Part shown: piece by piece, positions 60,519-64,000 of the stretch
How the letters are laid out: the number at the start of each line of letters is the position of its first letter
How positions within the stretch are numbered: the stretch's first letter is position 1
Assembly (NCBI RefSeq): GCF_900184685.1
Contig: NZ_FXXL01000007.1
Coordinates: 1,860,001 to 1,924,000, forward strand
Reading direction: 5' to 3'
Length of the DNA stretch: 64,000 nt
Source: Butyricimonas sp. Marseille-P3923
Lineage (GTDB): Bacteria; Bacteroidota; Bacteroidia; Bacteroidales; Marinifilaceae
Position numbers and translations under genes: made by a program
Notes under the pieces: generated by a model
Told to the model about the DNA's origin: nothing
Database searches by the model: none
The model's input: the letters and a program-made list of their open reading frames with translations, nothing else

Positions 60519-63500
60519 ATGTGCAACATTAAAAATCACCCCACGTTAAGTTACAGGTTGATCAATAATGTCACCGGATGGGTGGCGTTCGTGATAGCCA
60601 GTATCACTTACATTCTCACGGTAGAACCGACAGCCAGCTTATGGGACTGCGGCGAGTTCATCACAACGTCAGTCGGATTACAGGTAGGACACCCTCCCGG
60701 GGCACCTTTCTTTATGATTGTTTCGCGACTGTTCGCCATTTTTGCCCCGTCCCCGGAAACACAGGCTTACATGATTAATATTATGTCGGCGTTATGTTCG
60801 GGCTTCACGATACTGTTCCTGTTCTGGACAATCACGCATCTGGCCAAGAAAGTGGTGATTAAAAAAGATGGAGAATGTACCATGGGACAATTATACGCTA
60901 TCATGGGTGCGGGTCTGATCGGTGCGCTATGCTACACGTTCTCGGACACGTTCTGGTTCTCCGCCGTGGAAGGCGAGGTATATGCCATGTCGTCCCTGTT
61001 CACGGCTGTCGTGTTCTGGGCGATCCTGAAATGGGAGAACGTGGCGTTCCAACCGTACGCCAATCGCTGGCTTGTATTCATCGCTTACATGATCGGGCTT
61101 TCCATCGGGGTTCACTTGTTGAACTTGCTGGTAATTCCCGCCATCGTGTTTATCTACTATTTCAAGAAATACGAAACGACGAAATGGGGTGTGATCAAAG
61201 CTGCCGCTTTATCCTGCGTGATCCTCGGGACTATCCTGTGGGGTGTGATCCCGTACGTGATCATTATCGGCGGATGGTTCGAACTACTGTTCGTCAACAG
61301 CATGGGGCTACCTTTCAACACGGGAGTAGTTGTCTACGCTATCCTTCTAATTAGCGGACTTGCTTACGGTATATATTACACGTTGAAACACAATCACACG
61401 ATCGTCAACACGATCCTGACCTGTTTCGTGGTCATGTTGATCGGCTACTCCTCCTACGCCATGGTGGTTATCCGGTCGGTCAGCAACCCTCCCATCGACG
61501 AGAACAGCCCGGATAACGTGTTCGCACTCCTTTCTTATATAAGCCGCGACCAGTACGGGCAGGAACCGTTGATCTACGGACCTTATTACAACGCCCCGGT
61601 CATTGCCGTGGAAGAAGGCGGTCCGATCTATTACCAGAACGAGAAAACCGGGAAATACGATGTCGTGGGACACAAGACCGAGGTGAAATACGATCCTCAT
61701 TTTTGTACCATCCTGCCGCGTATGTACAGTACCGCGCGTGACCCGCAGTCTTACATCGAATGGGTGGGATTACCCGCCGGCCCCACGTACTCGGTAGACG
61801 GACAAAACCGTCAAAAACCGACTTTCGGGCAAAATTTGAAATTCATGTTCCGTTATCAGCTCGGGCACATGTACCTGAGGTATTTCATGTGGAACTTCTC
61901 CGGAAGACAAAATGATATTCAAGGACACGGTGATTTCCGTTACGGGAACTGGATCACGGGCATTCCTTTCGTCGACAATATGCTGGTCGGCGACCAAAGC
62001 ATGATGCCCGACACGTTGAAGCACGACAAGGCAAACAACAAATATTACATGCTTCCTTTTATCCTCGGGTTACTGGGTATGTTCTACCAGTACCAGCGGG
62101 GAAAACAGGGAAAGAAAGACTTCTGGGTGGTTATGCTGCTCTTCTTCCTCACGGGTATCGCCATCGTGCTTTACTTGAACCAATATCCTTATCAACCGCG
62201 TGAACGGGATTACGCTTACGCCGGATCATTCTACGCATTTGCCATCTGGGTAGGATTCGGGGTACTCTACCTTTGGGAACTTCTCCAAAAGAGAATGGAT
62301 TCCCGCAAAGCTGCCATCGCGGTAACGGCAGTTTGCCTGTTCGCCGTACCGGTGAACATGGCGGCGCAAAACTGGGACGACCATGACCGCAGCGGACGTT
62401 ACGCGGTGATCGCGCATGCCAAAAACTACTTGAGCACCTGCGCCCCGAACGCCATACTGTTCACTTACGGGGACAATGACACCTTCCCGTTATGGTACGC
62501 CCAAGAGGTGGAAGGCTTCCGCCGGGACGTGCGCATCGTGAATTTGAGTTTGCTTGCCGGGGACTGGTATATCGACCAGATGAAACGGAAAGCCTACGAA
62601 TCACCGGGGGTACCGATCTCTTTCACGAAAGACCAATATCATTACGGGGTACGCGACTTCGTGGCTATCGAAGAGAGAACCGACAAGCCATTCAGCATCG
62701 CCGAAGTGATGAATTTCGTCGGTCAGGACGGTGCGGAATACAAGACGAACCGCTATCAAGGCGAACCGTTAAATTATATCCCCACCCGGAGCCTTTATCT
62801 CCCCGTGGACAAAGAGAAAGTTCTCGCCAACGGAACCGTGCAACCGGAAGATGCAGACGAGATCGTGGACAGAGTGGAAATCAAGCTGACAGGCAACTCA
62901 CTGAATAAATCCCAACTCATGGTACTCGACATTCTGGCTGCCAATAACTGGGAACGGCCTGTATATTTCGGTATCGGCATGGGACAGGACAGCTACATGG
63001 GCTTTGACAAATACTTCCAGCTGGAAGGTGCCGGCTACCGCGTGGTACCGATCAAGACGGAAAACAAGGATGCATATTACGAGTTCGGTCGCATCAACTC
63101 GAACGTGTTGTATGACAATTTGATGAATAAGTTTGTCTGGGGAAATATCAATGACCCGAAAGTAAATATCGACCATTTCCACGACAATACCATTGCCGTG
63201 ATGAAATACCGGAATACTTTCTTGCGTCTTGCCCAGAAACTGGTGGAAGAAGCCGTAAACGAAAGTACAGTACTCGGTGACTCCACGATAAGTGAAATCG
63301 TAGACTCCTCGAAGATGCAGGAAGCCGTCAAAGTACTGGATAAATCACTGGAAGAAATTCCGCTTTACCAAGTTCCGGCAGATTATTTCTTGATCTATTA
63401 TATCCCGATCTATTACACGGCGGGAGAAAACGAGAAAGCAAACGATCTGGCATGGGCTTTGGCACTGGATAACGCTCAAACGTTAAGATATATCCAATCT

Positions 63501-63713
63501 CTATCCGCCAACCGCAGGCAAATGCTTAACCGGGACGAACGAAACAGCATGCAGATACTGCAAATGTTGATCGGATGGGCAAGAAGCAGCGGCGAGGAAG
63601 TTTTCGCACAAGAAATACAAACCATGGTGGAAAACACGCTGACCGGGAAACCGATCACCAGTAACCGGGTGAATAAAAACTTCCCGATAGACAGTAAAAT
63701 GAATAAACAATAA
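60519..63713 (+). CDS. DUF2723 multi-pass membrane protein, O-mannosyltransferase-like
   Basis: The 1064-residue protein has about ten to twelve transmembrane helices in residues 20-620 and a C-terminal soluble region of about 400 residues. The N-terminal 'TYILTVEPTASLWDCGEFITTSVGLQVGHPPGAPFFMIVSRLF' carries the acidic DCGE motif typical of DUF2723. GT-C-type glycosyltransferases put catalytic acids in this first periplasmic loop. 'YPYQPRERDYAYAGSFYAFAIW' and 'ANAILFTYGDNDTFPLWYAQEVEGFRRDVRIVNLSLL' are also conserved. It may glycosylate exported proteins, but that is inference from the fold class. GGAGAAG lies just before the ATG. Confidence 0.9.
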   Translation: MCNIKNHPTLSYRLINNVTGWVAFVIASITYILTVEPTASLWDCGEFITTSVGLQVGHPPGAPFFMIVSRLFAIFAPSPETQAYMINIMSALCSGFTILFLFWTITHLAKKVVIKKDGECTMGQLYAIMGAGLIGALCYTFSDTFWFSAVEGEVYAMSSLFTAVVFWAILKWENVAFQPYANRWLVFIAYMIGLSIGVHLLNLLVIPAIVFIYYFKKYETTKWGVIKAAALSCVILGTILWGVIPYVIIIGGWFELLFVNSMGLPFNTGVVVYAILLISGLAYGIYYTLKHNHTIVNTILTCFVVMLIGYSSYAMVVIRSVSNPPIDENSPDNVFALLSYISRDQYGQEPLIYGPYYNAPVIAVEEGGPIYYQNEKTGKYDVVGHKTEVKYDPHFCTILPRMYSTARDPQSYIEWVGLPAGPTYSVDGQNRQKPTFGQNLKFMFRYQLGHMYLRYFMWNFSGRQNDIQGHGDFRYGNWITGIPFVDNMLVGDQSMMPDTLKHDKANNKYYMLPFILGLLGMFYQYQRGKQGKKDFWVVMLLFFLTGIAIVLYLNQYPYQPRERDYAYAGSFYAFAIWVGFGVLYLWELLQKRMDSRKAAIAVTAVCLFAVPVNMAAQNWDDHDRSGRYAVIAHAKNYLSTCAPNAILFTYGDNDTFPLWYAQEVEGFRRDVRIVNLSLLAGDWYIDQMKRKAYESPGVPISFTKDQYHYGVRDFVAIEERTDKPFSIAEVMNFVGQDGAEYKTNRYQGEPLNYIPTRSLYLPVDKEKVLANGTVQPEDADEIVDRVEIKLTGNSLNKSQLMVLDILAANNWERPVYFGIGMGQDSYMGFDKYFQLEGAGYRVVPIKTENKDAYYEFGRINSNVLYDNLMNKFVWGNINDPKVNIDHFHDNTIAVMKYRNTFLRLAQKLVEEAVNESTVLGDSTISEIVDSSKMQEAVKVLDKSLEEIPLYQVPADYFLIYYIPIYYTAGENEKANDLAWALALDNAQTLRYIQSLSANRRQMLNRDERNSMQILQMLIGWARSSGEEVFAQEIQTMVENTLTGKPITSNRVNKNFPIDSKMNKQ

Positions 63714-63736
63714 AAAGGGGAATTTTCCCCTTTTTA
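63713..63736 (+). terminator. Terminator of the DUF2723 gene
   Basis: The 9-bp stem AAAAAGGGG/CCCCTTTTT (63713-63721, 63728-63736) begins at the stop codon. Confidence 0.88.
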
Positions 63737-63739
63737 TCA

Positions 63740-63903
63740 GTCGAAAGTCTATAAAGTCCATGAGGTCTATAAGGTCACGGGTGTCCTTCGGACTATATCA
63801 ACGGCAATAAAATTGCCGTTATAGCAAAGCGCCCGCAGGAGCCATGGACTTTCGACTTTATGGACCTTACAGACCTTACGAACTTTATTAACTTTATAAA
63901 CTA
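63740..63903. repeat. Long palindromic repeat region before prfB
   Basis: GTCGAAAGTCTATAAAGTCC-like units on the left are mirrored by GGACTTTCGACTTTATGGACC on the right. Inside is an AACGGCAA/TTGCCGTT hairpin. The right edge carries AACTTTATTAACTTTATAAAC, of the same family as 55590-55631. Confidence 0.7.
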
Positions 63904-63911
63904 AAAATACA

Positions 63912-64000
63912 ATGATCACGATCGACCATATTAAAGAGCTGGCAGAGAGAGGTGAAGCATTGAGGAGGTATCTTTGACATAGATGGTAAAAAGGTACAAC
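63912..64000 (+). CDS. prfB: Peptide chain release factor 2, start only, with programmed frameshift
   Basis: The frame from 63912 reads MITIDHIKELAERGEALRRYL and meets TGA at 63975-63977. A +1 shift at CTT-TGA-C continues as DIDGKKVQ, which is the RF2 sequence. RF2 recognises UGA and UAA, and low RF2 promotes the shift, so the gene regulates itself. The helix start and the LDIDGK junction are typical. The window ends after the eighth shifted codon. The palindromic region upstream probably contains its promoter, but I see no consensus box. Confidence 0.93.
63963..63978 (+). promoter_or_regulatory. prfB +1 frameshift site
   Basis: The internal Shine-Dalgarno AGGAGG (63963-63968) is three bases before CTT TGA C (63972-63978), the canonical RF2 shift signal. 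Confidence 0.93.

Overview
The window looks like part of a chromosome from the order Bacteroidales (phylum Bacteroidota). The reasons are promoters that repeatedly match the Bacteroidota pattern TTTG-N19/20-TAnnTTTG, scarce Shine-Dalgarno sites, many lipoproteins whose Cys is followed by acidic residues, and families almost confined to this phylum (DUF4925, DUF5053, LruC domain, DUF2027-Smr, DUF2723, long-form HisG). Base composition and gene content would fit Odoribacteraceae (Butyricimonas/Odoribacter), but that is only a guess.

Layout. 1-4.5 kb: pnp (cut by the left edge), rpsO, a DUF1573 lipidless exported protein and mutS2. 4.9-8.5 kb: an XRE-type regulator facing a 723-residue coiled-coil lipoprotein and an outer-membrane barrel. 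8.7-8.9 kb: a promoter-to-terminator unit without a gene (candidate ncRNA or attenuator) before arginine deiminase. 10.3-14.5 kb: ubiE/menG, a YhiM-like membrane protein, obg, hpt and purE; hpt and purE start from overlapping opposed promoters. 14.8-16.9 kb: a helix-hairpin-helix outer-membrane-type protein. 16.9-24.5 kb: a complete histidine operon on the minus strand, hisG-D-C-B-H-A-F-IE, preceded by a histidine-rich leader peptide (7 His in 19 residues) and a full attenuator. 24.5-28.7 kb: three Bacteroidales lipoproteins, two of them divergent paralogues whose upstream regions are mirror images. 28.9-34.5 kb: rluA-type synthase, urocanate hydratase, DUF2027-Smr protein and trxB.

34.7-41.3 kb is a 6.5-kb integrative element inserted in a tRNA-Pro(GGG) gene. 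A 43-bp exact repeat of the tRNA 3' half marks its other end. It encodes a tyrosine integrase, an excisionase-like HTH protein, a filamentous-phage gpII-like replication protein and two lipoproteins, and it has a 0.9-kb gene-free region rich in inverted repeats. 41.3-46 kb carries small accessory genes and two AraC regulators. 46-57.5 kb is housekeeping: YafK-like L,D-transpeptidase, map, an SF1 helicase, flavodoxin, a radical SAM protein, a bacterioferritin-like protein, NDH-2, a FadL-type porin and an S4 protein. 57.5-64 kb: an LruC lipoprotein, fragments of unknown origin, tRNA-Leu(CAG), tRNA-Gln(TTG), a giant DUF2723 membrane protein, and the start of prfB with its programmed frameshift site.

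Many intergenic gaps carry AT-rich palindromic repeats of at least three families, including inside the his operon. The most notable observations are the his attenuator, the unexplained RNA unit at 8.7 kb, the small tRNA-Pro element, the mirrored DUF4925 promoters, and arrays of imperfect 11-bp repeats in three separate gaps. All functional statements come from reading sequence; no database search was run.
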